From the NCBI GenBank assembly GCA_002690995.1, contig NZGS01000143.1:69700-116447 (forward strand): a stretch of 46,748 nucleotides of DNA, given 5' to 3'. The position numbers and the translations under genes are program-made. Below are positions 35,177 through 43,498 of the stretch, piece by piece (the stretch's first letter is position 1; every line of letters begins with the position of its first letter). The notes under the pieces were generated by a model. The model did no database searches. It saw only the letters and a list, made by a program, of their open reading frames with translations, and was not told where the DNA came from. This DNA is from Rhodospirillaceae bacterium. Its GTDB lineage: Bacteria > Pseudomonadota > Alphaproteobacteria > Thalassobaculales > Thalassobaculaceae.

Positions 35177-36169
35177 ATGTCCACTCAAAACCATTATCTG
35201 GATTCAATAACCCGCTTTGGCGGAAAGAAAGTAGCTGTTATAGGCGATATAATGCTCGATCGCTCTCTTTTTGGTGTTACAGAGAGGTTTTCAGCTGAAG
35301 CACCTATACCAATTGTCGATGTTAAGTCGAAGGTAGAGCAGCTGGGCGGTGCTGCTAATGTTGCAAATAATCTAAGAGCGCTTGGAGATACACCGATTCT
35401 ATTCAGTGTTGTCGGCGATGATCAGGATGGTAAAATCCTAAGTAAATTAGTTGAAGATGAGATCCAAGGCGAACATTTTCTCTTTCGAGAAAATAATCGA
35501 CCAACAACTGTTAAAATGAGAACTTTTGCTAGGGATCGTCAAATCGCTAGAGCAGATTTTGAAAGTAGGGAGGAGGTCAAAAAAGAAGCTATTGAAAAAT
35601 TACTGAGTGGATTAGGCAGCATCGCAAAAGATATTTCTGCGATTGTGATTGAGGACTACAACAAGGGGTTGCTGACGGCATCCTTTATCAAGGAAATTTT
35701 AAAAATAGCAAAGAAATTTGATTTAAAAGTACTTGTAGATCCAAAATTTGATAACTTTTTCGTATATGAGGGCGTTACTCTATTTAAACCCAATATTAAG
35801 GAATTATCGGAAGCTACATCTATCGAGATCTCCGACGTTGTGCACGTTGAAGAAGCGGCAAGCATTGTTAGAAAAAAATTAAAAACCCAATATGTCATGG
35901 TAACGATGGGTAAGGATGGTATACTTCTCATAGATGAAAATGAGCGCTCTGTAACGCGACCAGCCTTTGTTAGAGTTGTAAATGACCCTGCAGGTGCTGG
36001 CGACACTGTGATAAGTGTTATGGCATCTGCGCTCATGGCGGGCATCTCGCCAGAGGATGCAATGGTCATAGCGAACTACGGGGGCGGTGCTATTTGTGAG
36101 AGAGTTGGAATACAGCCCATTACTCCGCAAGACTTAAAGGATGCAATCTGCAGAAATGAGAAGACTTAA
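35177..36169 (+). CDS. rfaE1: heptose 7-phosphate kinase (HldA / RfaE domain I)
   Basis: A 330-residue PfkB-fold kinase that phosphorylates D-glycero-beta-D-manno-heptose 7-phosphate in LPS inner-core synthesis. Key features are VIGDIMLDRSLFG, QLGGAANVANNLRALGD, and the catalytic NDPAGAGDTVISVMASAL with YGGGAICERVG after it. It is the kinase half alone: the nucleotidyltransferase domain found in fused HldE is not attached. The gmhB phosphatase precedes it, which supports the pathway assignment. The next ORF starts 3 bases after its stop. Confidence 0.9.
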   Translation: MSTQNHYLDSITRFGGKKVAVIGDIMLDRSLFGVTERFSAEAPIPIVDVKSKVEQLGGAANVANNLRALGDTPILFSVVGDDQDGKILSKLVEDEIQGEHFLFRENNRPTTVKMRTFARDRQIARADFESREEVKKEAIEKLLSGLGSIAKDISAIVIEDYNKGLLTASFIKEILKIAKKFDLKVLVDPKFDNFFVYEGVTLFKPNIKELSEATSIEISDVVHVEEAASIVRKKLKTQYVMVTMGKDGILLIDENERSVTRPAFVRVVNDPAGAGDTVISVMASALMAGISPEDAMVIANYGGGAICERVGIQPITPQDLKDAICRNEKT

Positions 36170-36172
36170 CTG

Positions 36173-36670
36173 ATGTGTTTTCTCTCAAAGGTTTTAATGT
36201 CCTTAACAATTCTCATACGATTTAGAGTAGTAATTTTTGTGGTTACAAGTATTGCAAGTACCTTTACATCGGGGCTCGATTTTACTGTCCATGTTGAGGC
36301 GTCAGAGATACGGTCTACCAATAAAAAACATTTTAGGCAGGGGCCCAATAAAGGAAAGCCGGGAATGTTTGGGGCCCAAGGTAAAAAGTATAGAACTAGG
36401 ATAATAGAAGCACCCAAAAGGGGTATGATAGCGAGTAACCCACAACCATTATTTAAAGCCGCTTCCCTTGATCGAGTAGCAAGTAAAGCTTGCCGCGATG
36501 GAAAATTGCGGCGTTTTGGTGGTGGTGTGGCAGAATTTGGAGGTAGAATATATCCAGCTGCAACGCTCACCGATATTGCTCGCCAAGCTGGAATTGAATT
36601 AGAGCCAGGAATTTATATTTTCGTGAGCGAGGGATCGACTGGGTGCCAAGTTTTTTTCTTCGAGGAATAA
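36173..36670 (+). CDS. hypothetical exported protein
   Basis: A 165-residue unknown protein that starts 3 bases after the heptose kinase stop, so it is probably co-translated. The N-terminus (RFRVVIFVVTSIAST, within residues 16-30) is a basic stretch followed by a hydrophobic segment, consistent with a signal peptide or membrane anchor; a second ATG 8 codons in is also possible. The rest is basic and rich in Gly and Lys (GPNKGKPGMFGAQGKK), then a compact C-terminal part with two cysteines. It precedes the GAPDH/ArsJ pair. I do not recognise a family. Confidence 0.6.
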   Translation: MCFLSKVLMSLTILIRFRVVIFVVTSIASTFTSGLDFTVHVEASEIRSTNKKHFRQGPNKGKPGMFGAQGKKYRTRIIEAPKRGMIASNPQPLFKAASLDRVASKACRDGKLRRFGGGVAEFGGRIYPAATLTDIARQAGIELEPGIYIFVSEGSTGCQVFFFEE

Positions 36671-36753
36671 ATAATAAGGCGAGAGTTTTTGTAATAAAAT
36701 TGTAATGAATAGTCGCTAGCATATGAAACAATATACGTTGGGGATAAAGACTT

Positions 36754-37794
36754 TTGGTTCGAATTGGCATAAATGGCTTTGGGAGGATTGGTCGTCTGGC
36801 GCTGCGTTGTGCTTTTGAGGGTGGTCAAACCTCTCTTACTACGCAAAATCCCAAAAAATATAAAATAGTCCAAATCAACGAGCTTAATGGCGACGCACGA
36901 ACAAGTGCCCATCTTCTGAAATTTGACAGTATTCATGGTCGTTGGCATTTCGACATATCCTCCAATGACTCGGCAATTCAGGTTGAAAAAAATCAAATAG
37001 GTTACAGTAGCAAGGCAACACCATCTGAGCTTGACTGGGGTAGGCCAAAAATTGACCTTGTGATTGATGCTACGGGGCAGTTTAAAACTATTAGTGATCT
37101 GCAACCTTATTTCGATCTAGGTGCTAAGAAAGTTGTGGTAGCGTGCCCTGTCAAGGATCATCAAGCGTTTAATATCGTTATGGGCGTAAATGACCATCTT
37201 TATGACCCTAAAAAGCATGATCTAGTAACGGCTGCTTCTTGTACAACAAACTGCCTCGCGCCATTGATAAAAGTACTACATTCAAAGGTTGGCGTGCGGC
37301 ATGGACAAATTACAACAATTCATGATGTTACGAACACACAAACGGTCGTGGATAAACCGCATAAAGACTTGAGGCGTGCTAGGTCTTCTTTACTGAATTT
37401 AATACCCACCTCTACTGGTTCTGCATCAGCGATTGGATTAATTTTCCCCGAATTACAAGGGAAATTAAACGGGGTTGCAGTGCGCGTGCCACTATTGAAT
37501 GCTTCCTTAACAGATGCTGTTTTAGAACTAGAAAAGCCAGTAAATGTCGAACAAATAAATAATTATTTTTTAGAAGCAAGCAAGGGAAGTCTGAGAGGAA
37601 TATTAGGTTTTGAAACGATGCCTTTGGTGTCTACAGACTATGTTGGAGACCCTCGTTCATGCATAATAGATGGTCTCTCTACAATGGTTGTTAATCGTAC
37701 GCAAGTTAAAGTATTGGCTTGGTATGACAATGAGATGAGTTATGCGCATCGCTTGGTAGAGCTTGTTGAAAAAGTTGCTAAAGATCTAGATTGA
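36754..37794 (+). CDS. glyceraldehyde-3-phosphate dehydrogenase, ArsJ-associated type
   Basis: A 346-residue NAD-dependent GAPDH. GINGFGRIGRLALR is the N-terminal dinucleotide site, the catalytic Cys lies in TAASCTTNCLAPLI, and YDNEMSYAHRLVEL closes the protein. It is followed 20 bases later by ArsJ, which makes it the arsenate-type GAPDH: by established work, such an enzyme uses arsenate in place of phosphate to form 1-arseno-3-phosphoglycerate, which ArsJ exports. TTG 36754 is the start that gives the family N-terminus. A glycolytic role is not excluded. Confidence 0.88.
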   Translation: MVRIGINGFGRIGRLALRCAFEGGQTSLTTQNPKKYKIVQINELNGDARTSAHLLKFDSIHGRWHFDISSNDSAIQVEKNQIGYSSKATPSELDWGRPKIDLVIDATGQFKTISDLQPYFDLGAKKVVVACPVKDHQAFNIVMGVNDHLYDPKKHDLVTAASCTTNCLAPLIKVLHSKVGVRHGQITTIHDVTNTQTVVDKPHKDLRRARSSLLNLIPTSTGSASAIGLIFPELQGKLNGVAVRVPLLNASLTDAVLELEKPVNVEQINNYFLEASKGSLRGILGFETMPLVSTDYVGDPRSCIIDGLSTMVVNRTQVKVLAWYDNEMSYAHRLVELVEKVAKDLD

Positions 37795-37814
37795 CCTTTC
37801 CCCGGGAACCTTAA

Positions 37815-39035
37815 TTGACTGACATACGCAGTTATATTGTTGTAACGGCCTCATACTGGGGGTTTACGCTCACCGACGGCGCCCTCCGGATGCTTGTGCT
37901 ACTTTATTTCCACACACTTGGTTATTCCCCTCTTCAGTTGGCATCTTTGTTCTTGTTGTACGAGTTAATGGGAATAATCACCAACTTGCTTGGAGGATGG
38001 ATCGGAGCAAGGGTTGGCATTAAAATCACTTTGTTTTTCGGGTTGATTTTACAAATTATTGCCTTGATGGGGTTGTCCGCACTAGATAATAATTGGTCGG
38101 AACTATTCTCATTAAGCTATGTTTTAGTGCTGCAGGGTCTTTCAGGTGTGGCTAAGGACCTTTGCAAAATGAGTTCAAAAAGTGCAGTCAAAATATTTGC
38201 TAGCAAAGACAAACCTTCTATGCTTTTTAAGCTTGTTTCTGTCTTAACAGGGTCAAAGAATGCACTAAAAGGCGTTGGTTTTTTTCTGGGCGGTCTTCTG
38301 CTTGCAAGTTTCGGCTTCGTCTACTCTCTCTGGATAATGGCGGGTGCGTTAGGTTTGGTGTCAGTTGGCTGCGCTTTATTTTTTACTAGTTCGGTCGTCA
38401 AAACGAATAGAAAGGCCAAGCCATTCGATATATTTTCGAATAGCGGGCCAATAAATAAGTTGTCTGCTGCCAGGGTTTTTCTTTTTGGTGCTAGAGATAT
38501 GTGGTTCGTGGTTGCTTTGCCAATCTTTCTTTATGAACAACTTAACTGGGAATTTTCCGAAGTTGGAAGTTTCCTCGCCGTATGGGTGATTGGCTACGGT
38601 GTGGTTCAGAGCTGTGTGCCAACCTTCATTAAAAGCTCTAAAGATGGCTTATCTAATGAGGTGAAAGCGGCTAAGTTTTGGATAATCGTGCTTTTTTTGG
38701 TAACGGCTATATTGGCCTTTTCGTTGAGTTACAGCTTCGATGTAAGCAAGATTGTCATGCTTGGTCTAGCCGCCTTTGGGCTTTGCTTTGCCATTAACTC
38801 GTCTATTCATTCATACTTAATTCTAGGTTTTACGTCGGTCGATAAGGTGACCCTCTCTGTGGGGTTTTATTACAGTGCGAATGCAGCTGGTAGACTTATT
38901 GGCACATTTCTTTCTGGAATAACTTATCAATTAGGTGGGTTACAAACCGCGTTGTATGCTTCTTCAGGAATGTTATTAATCGCAGTTATTTTAACGATTA
39001 TAATGGCGTCGTCGTTACGCAGGCTCGAAGGCTAA
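37815..39035 (+). CDS. arsJ: ArsJ, organoarsenical efflux MFS permease
   Basis: A 406-residue MFS protein with about 12 membrane segments that exports 1-arseno-3-phosphoglycerate. Diagnostic stretches are YWGFTLTDGALRMLVLLYF, LYELMGIITNLLGGWIG, GLSGVAKDLCKMSSKSAVK and LTGSKNALKGVGFFLGGLLL. The start is TTG 37815, 20 bases after the GAPDH stop. No arsR, arsC or arsB is visible in the window, so arsenic regulation would have to come from elsewhere. The pair is a known resistance pathway. Confidence 0.93.
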   Translation: MTDIRSYIVVTASYWGFTLTDGALRMLVLLYFHTLGYSPLQLASLFLLYELMGIITNLLGGWIGARVGIKITLFFGLILQIIALMGLSALDNNWSELFSLSYVLVLQGLSGVAKDLCKMSSKSAVKIFASKDKPSMLFKLVSVLTGSKNALKGVGFFLGGLLLASFGFVYSLWIMAGALGLVSVGCALFFTSSVVKTNRKAKPFDIFSNSGPINKLSAARVFLFGARDMWFVVALPIFLYEQLNWEFSEVGSFLAVWVIGYGVVQSCVPTFIKSSKDGLSNEVKAAKFWIIVLFLVTAILAFSLSYSFDVSKIVMLGLAAFGLCFAINSSIHSYLILGFTSVDKVTLSVGFYYSANAAGRLIGTFLSGITYQLGGLQTALYASSGMLLIAVILTIIMASSLRRLEG

Positions 39036-39065
39036 ATGCTATTGCCGAGGTAGTTTGGTGACAAC

Positions 39066-40259
39066 TCATATAATTTCAAGATCGCGAAGCTCTTTTATCC
39101 GAGTTTTACTTAAGCCAAGTTCGTTTAGTAAACGCTCTGTATCTGCACCAAGTTTAGGAGCAGGCTTGCGCAGAGGAGCATCCCCACCGGACCGGATTGG
39201 ATGAGCAACCATTCTGAAAGTGTCATTGGGTTTTGATGGGTTAGCGAATTCGTGTATAGCGCCCCGTTCTTTAACAAATGGATTCTCCATTGCTTCTTGA
39301 ATATTGTTGATTGGTGAAGCTGGAACGCTTCCGGCAAAAATATTCAACCAATCTTCTGTCGATTTTTTTGACAACTCATTGTCGAGCATTTCCTGAAGAG
39401 TATCTCTATGTTGCAGTCGATCCTTAAATAATTTGAACCTTGCGTCATTCACCCAATCGTGACGGTTTAGTTTTTGGCATAGAATTGGCCAAAACTTTTC
39501 TTTGTTACACATTATGAATATCCAGCCGTTCGCCGTTTTGTAAAGTTGACAGGGCGTTAGGGAAGGGTGCGCTGATCTTTGCAATCTCTCTGTAACAACG
39601 CCTTCATTCAAATACCAAGTGGCGAGATAATTCGTATTGTGAAGCGCAAGATCAAAAAGTGATACATCCATATCGCGGCCAGTTCCGCTGGAGCGAGCTG
39701 CTACAACCGCCGAAACTAACCCAAAGGCCATTGCCAGCCCCGTCATCATGTCAACCACGGATAAACCAAACCGCGCAGGCGGTGTTCCTGGTTCGCCAGT
39801 TACTGAAAACCATCCAGCCTCCGCCTGCATTAGGTAATCAAAGCCGGGCCAGTTGCTTCGGGAGCCGGTCCTTCCATATGCTGTAAGGTGGGCACAAACG
39901 ATCTTTGGGTTTACTGATTTCAGAGAATTGTAATCGAGCCCTAATTTCTCTGGTACATCGCCTCTTAGATTATTGGATACAGCATCTGCAGTCTTTACCA
40001 ATTCATGGAATAATTGCTGGCCTTCATCTTTTTGCAGGTCAATCGTCATACTGTGTTTATTGGCGTTAAAGCTTTGAAAGAATTCACTATCCTCTGGTCC
40101 TAGAAAATAAGGGCCCACTGCCCTCGACATATCGCCCCCGTCTCGAGGGTTTTCTATTTTTATAACGTCGGCACCTTGATTGGCGAGATACATCGTACCA
40201 AAGGGCCCAGCACCATATTGTTCAACTGCTAAAACCCGGACCCCAGTCAATGGTTGCAT
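39066..40259 (-). CDS. CaiB/BaiF family (class III) CoA-transferase
   Basis: A 397-residue CoA-transferase that moves CoA between carboxylic acids. The N-terminal VRVLAVEQYGAGPFGTMYLANQGADVIKIEN and the catalytic Asp in GFDYLMQAEAGWFSVTGEP (aligned with the family Asp after the GYD/GFD motif) are clear, with the conserved FGLSVVDMMTGLAMA. The length is normal. It is the last of three minus-strand genes with an alpha/beta hydrolase and a benzoate-type CoA ligase, suggesting the breakdown of an aromatic or alicyclic acid. The donor and acceptor are unknown. Confidence 0.9.
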   Translation of the reverse strand: MQPLTGVRVLAVEQYGAGPFGTMYLANQGADVIKIENPRDGGDMSRAVGPYFLGPEDSEFFQSFNANKHSMTIDLQKDEGQQLFHELVKTADAVSNNLRGDVPEKLGLDYNSLKSVNPKIVCAHLTAYGRTGSRSNWPGFDYLMQAEAGWFSVTGEPGTPPARFGLSVVDMMTGLAMAFGLVSAVVAARSSGTGRDMDVSLFDLALHNTNYLATWYLNEGVVTERLQRSAHPSLTPCQLYKTANGWIFIMCNKEKFWPILCQKLNRHDWVNDARFKLFKDRLQHRDTLQEMLDNELSKKSTEDWLNIFAGSVPASPINNIQEAMENPFVKERGAIHEFANPSKPNDTFRMVAHPIRSGGDAPLRKPAPKLGADTERLLNELGLSKTRIKELRDLEII

Positions 40260-40326
40260 AGAATTTCCTATCGCATGTAAAGTTGTGTGTTTTCGATATT
40301 TAGAATGCTTAAATCAACACTGATAA

Positions 40327-41106
40327 TCAACGTCCTATGATAAAAATCTTTAATGCATGTAAAACACTTTCTGGTTGTTCTTTATGAGGGCTATGACCTA
40401 TACCTCCCAGAACAAGCCTTGAACATTCAACTTTGAGATCGGACTCAATAGCATCTAGTTGTTTCAAGCTACCATAGACGTCGTTTTCTCCCTGTATCAA
40501 AAGTACAGGTGCTGAAATATTTCGTACATAGTCCTGTATATTCCAATTTAAAAAGATTGGTTCTAGCCAAGCTTCGCTCCAATTTCTAAAGGTACGGTCA
40601 GGATCATCGTGATGCTTTTTGAGGCCGCGCCTCAACTTGCCATTTTCAAAGGCAAGTTTTGCCATTTCGATCCCTTCTATCGATATTTCTTCAACGAAAA
40701 CATGTGGGGCCTCTAGGATAACACCTTCAATAGTAGTGGTTGGCCTTGAACCTGCAAATATAGCCGCTATCGATGCCCCATCACTGTGACCATATAATAG
40801 GATCCTGTTTAGTTTTAGACGTGAGATTAAAGCTGGCAATACCTTCAAAGCCTCATCGTGCATGTAAGAGCTGCAAAATCTCTGCTTTATGAAACTGGAC
40901 GAGCCATAACCGTGCCGTGAATATAAGAGAATAGGGTTGTGGATCGTGTTTGAGACTTGTTTTGGAAATTCTTTCCAAGTGGATATAGATCCCAACCCCT
41001 CATGCAACATTATTAGTGTTGGGAGATCTTTTTTCCCAGGAATGTAGATATATTCTAAACCGCCGCCGAGAATCTCTACCTTTTTCAAAGTGTATTGATC
41101 GGACAA
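40327..41106 (-). CDS. alpha/beta hydrolase
   Basis: A 259-residue alpha/beta hydrolase. The nucleophile Ser is in LLYGHSDGASIAA (the GxSxG elbow), the oxyanion region is LIMLHEGLGSISTWKEF, the Asp is likely in GENDVYG, and the His in LGGIGHSPHKEQP. It has no signal peptide. It lies between the CoA ligase, 9 bases after its stop, and the CoA-transferase on the same strand, so it may hydrolyse an ester or ring-cleavage intermediate of the same pathway; this is inferred from context. Confidence 0.85.
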   Translation of the reverse strand: MSDQYTLKKVEILGGGLEYIYIPGKKDLPTLIMLHEGLGSISTWKEFPKQVSNTIHNPILLYSRHGYGSSSFIKQRFCSSYMHDEALKVLPALISRLKLNRILLYGHSDGASIAAIFAGSRPTTTIEGVILEAPHVFVEEISIEGIEMAKLAFENGKLRRGLKKHHDDPDRTFRNWSEAWLEPIFLNWNIQDYVRNISAPVLLIQGENDVYGSLKQLDAIESDLKVECSRLVLGGIGHSPHKEQPESVLHALKIFIIGR

Positions 41107-41115
41107 TTCAGCCTC

Positions 41116-42657
41116 TTAGCTAGCTGTTCGCAACTTAAATCGTTGAATTTTCCCTGTAGCAGTTTTAGGAAGCTCATCCAAAAACTCGATCCAACGAGGA
41201 TATTTATATTCCGCCAGGTTAGTTTTAACAAAATTTATTAATTCAGAGGCCAATTCATCCGAGCCAGTAAAATTTTTGTTTAAAACTATAAACGCCTTCG
41301 GTTTGACGAGGCCGTCTTGGTCGTTATTGCCTACAACGGCAGCCTCTAAAACCGCCTCATGTTTAATTAATGCTGCTTCCACTTCGAAAGGTGAGACGTA
41401 AATGCCTCCAACTTTAAGCATATCGTCATTTCGTCCCCCATAAGTCATCACGCCTTTTTCGGAAATGGAATAATTGTCGCCCGTCCTAGTCCAAGCTCCT
41501 TTGAAGGTGTCTTTAGTTTTTTGACGTTGTCCCCAATACATAAGAGCTGAGCTTGGTCCACTTACCTCCAAAACACCCATTTCTCCAGGGGCACAAACCT
41601 CGTTATTATCGTTTATAAGACGTATTTGATAACCCGGCACCACGCGCCCTGTTGATCCTGGTGTAATTTCATCTGGCCGATTTGAGACAAAAATATGCAG
41701 CATTTCGGTAGTTCCTAGACCATCTAAGATATCGACTCCAAATGTGCTTTGCCATCGTGCTAATAGGTCTGACGGCAGTGGTTCTCCCGCAGATATACAC
41801 AGCCTAACATCATGTTCATCTTTTGTTGGCAGGTTGTCACTTGCTAACAGTATTGCAAATAAGGTGGGAACGCCAAAAAAAAGCGTTGGCTTTTCTTCAA
41901 AAAAAATCTTGTTAATTATCTCTGGCTCTGGGGGGGCTTCGAGTAAAATGGCACTAGCTCCCACTGCCATTGGAAAGGTAAGAGCATTTCCAAGCCCGTA
42001 AGCAAAAAACAGTTTTGCTGCAGAAAGAACGACATCGTCCTCACTGATATCTAGAATAGGTATAGCATAGAGATCGGCGGTTGGTGCGAGGTGGGAATGA
42101 AGATGAACGACGCCTTTCGGTGACCCTGTTGTACCTGATGTGTAAAGCCAGAAACATACATCGTCCGGTTTGGTGGAGGCAGTTACCTTGGTTTCGTCAG
42201 CGGACCTTAAAGCCGAGGCGAGAGCTAAATAGGTGTTACTACTACCATCTACAAGTACATTGGCTGGTTTGGGAATATTCTTTAATGCAATGTCAACTAG
42301 ATGTTCTGATATTACGCAAGCGTCTGCACGGCTATCTGAAAAAATATAGGCATAGTCTTCGGATGACAGTCGCGTATTTAAAGGAACAGGGACTACTCCA
42401 GCTTTAATCGCGCCTAAAAAACATATGACAAACTCAGCAGAGTCCGACATAACAAGGATTAGTCTGGATTCTTGTTTGATATTCATGGAAATTAAGAGGT
42501 TGGCGAATTGGTTCGTCTTCTTCTCTATGTCGAGGTAGCTATGAACACCACTTCTGTCTCGAAAAGCTATTTTATTGCCGCGACCTGCCTTAATATTACG
42601 TGAAATAAGATCAGCGGCAGCGTTATAGTGGTCATGTGAGTGTGGGTTATTTTCCAT
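41116..42657 (-). CDS. benzoate-CoA ligase family AMP-dependent synthetase
   Basis: A 513-residue acyl/aryl-CoA synthetase. The AMP-binding motif CFWLYTSGTTGSPKGVVHLH, LDGLGTTEMLHIF and WTRTGDNYSISEKG, then the C-terminal Lys in LPKTATGKIQRF, are present. The order and the FWLYTSGTTG motif resemble benzoate, hydroxybenzoate and cyclohexanecarboxylate ligases as I know them. It activates the acid, and the hydrolase and CoA-transferase downstream probably act later. No ring reductase or box gene is in the window, so the exact acid is unknown. Confidence 0.85.
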   Translation of the reverse strand: MENNPHSHDHYNAAADLISRNIKAGRGNKIAFRDRSGVHSYLDIEKKTNQFANLLISMNIKQESRLILVMSDSAEFVICFLGAIKAGVVPVPLNTRLSSEDYAYIFSDSRADACVISEHLVDIALKNIPKPANVLVDGSSNTYLALASALRSADETKVTASTKPDDVCFWLYTSGTTGSPKGVVHLHSHLAPTADLYAIPILDISEDDVVLSAAKLFFAYGLGNALTFPMAVGASAILLEAPPEPEIINKIFFEEKPTLFFGVPTLFAILLASDNLPTKDEHDVRLCISAGEPLPSDLLARWQSTFGVDILDGLGTTEMLHIFVSNRPDEITPGSTGRVVPGYQIRLINDNNEVCAPGEMGVLEVSGPSSALMYWGQRQKTKDTFKGAWTRTGDNYSISEKGVMTYGGRNDDMLKVGGIYVSPFEVEAALIKHEAVLEAAVVGNNDQDGLVKPKAFIVLNKNFTGSDELASELINFVKTNLAEYKYPRWIEFLDELPKTATGKIQRFKLRTAS

Positions 42658-42805
42658 TTCTACTCCTGCTCTAAAATTTTAGTGCTAAATAGAATTTATT
42701 TATTTCTTTTACCGAAATACTATCTTTAGAGAAGAAATGTCACAAACAAAGATTTTCCCATGAGGGCTGTTCATTTAAAATTATGGGCCTTTGAAGTTGT
42801 TTTAG

Positions 42806-43498
42806 ATGTTTGATAGAGCGTTAAACTACCCATACTCTGCAATAGAGGGAGACTTCCTCTTTACTGATGGCGCTACTATTGAGCTCGAGGATGATAGCTT
42901 TTTAAATAGTAGACAAGCCGTATTAGCCGTTGGCTCAAATAGGTCTCCGGAACAATTAGTTAGAAAATTTGGTAGGAACGAGACGATTCCTGTAACCAAG
43001 GCGACGTTGCGTGATTATGATGTTTTTTATTCGGCCCATATTGCATCTTATGGATCTATTCCTGCGGTCTTAGGACGATCTGACGGCACGTCGGTTGATC
43101 TATCAGTAACGTGGCTATTGCCTCACCAATTGGAGCGCATGCACGAAACAGAGGCTCTCGGTAAAAGTTATGATTATGGAGAGTCTTATAATCTGCAACT
43201 TGACTTAGGTAATGATCGCTCTGCTAAAAGTATTGGTTGCTATTTGGGGCGAAATGGGTGTGCGAGTTTTGATGGTGGTCCGATCGTTTTGAAAGAGGTA
43301 ATGGCCTCAGACCGGAAATTTCCTTCTGCGGATCAAAAAACAATATTGACGCATTTTTATCATCTTAATTGTAAGAATAAAAGTTTTGAAAAATGGTTGG
43401 AAACAATCATAAAGGACGATGTTTTTCGAGCGCAAGCATCAGAAGAGTTGGCTAGTTCTGCAATAAAAAATGATCTATCAGATTTCGAGGTAATATAA
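42806..43498 (+). CDS. gamma-glutamylcyclotransferase-like protein (remote)
   Basis: A 230-residue protein of uncertain function. Two stretches recall the gamma-glutamylcyclotransferase fold: VLAVGSNRSPEQLVRKFG, like the YGSNL loop, and TWLLPHQLERMHETEALG, like the segment bearing the catalytic Glu after a Leu-Asp pair. This is a by-eye resemblance, so the assignment is tentative. It starts with ATG 42806 and ends overlapping the protease start by one base (TAATG), so the two are coupled. Without the remote match it is a hypothetical protein. Confidence 0.5.
   Translation: MFDRALNYPYSAIEGDFLFTDGATIELEDDSFLNSRQAVLAVGSNRSPEQLVRKFGRNETIPVTKATLRDYDVFYSAHIASYGSIPAVLGRSDGTSVDLSVTWLLPHQLERMHETEALGKSYDYGESYNLQLDLGNDRSAKSIGCYLGRNGCASFDGGPIVLKEVMASDRKFPSADQKTILTHFYHLNCKNKSFEKWLETIIKDDVFRAQASEELASSAIKNDLSDFEVI

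Noticed and set aside
36754-37794. Housekeeping glycolytic GAPDH
   Set aside because: Its tight pairing with ArsJ and lack of pgk or tpi neighbours favour the arsenate pathway, though a dual role is not excluded.
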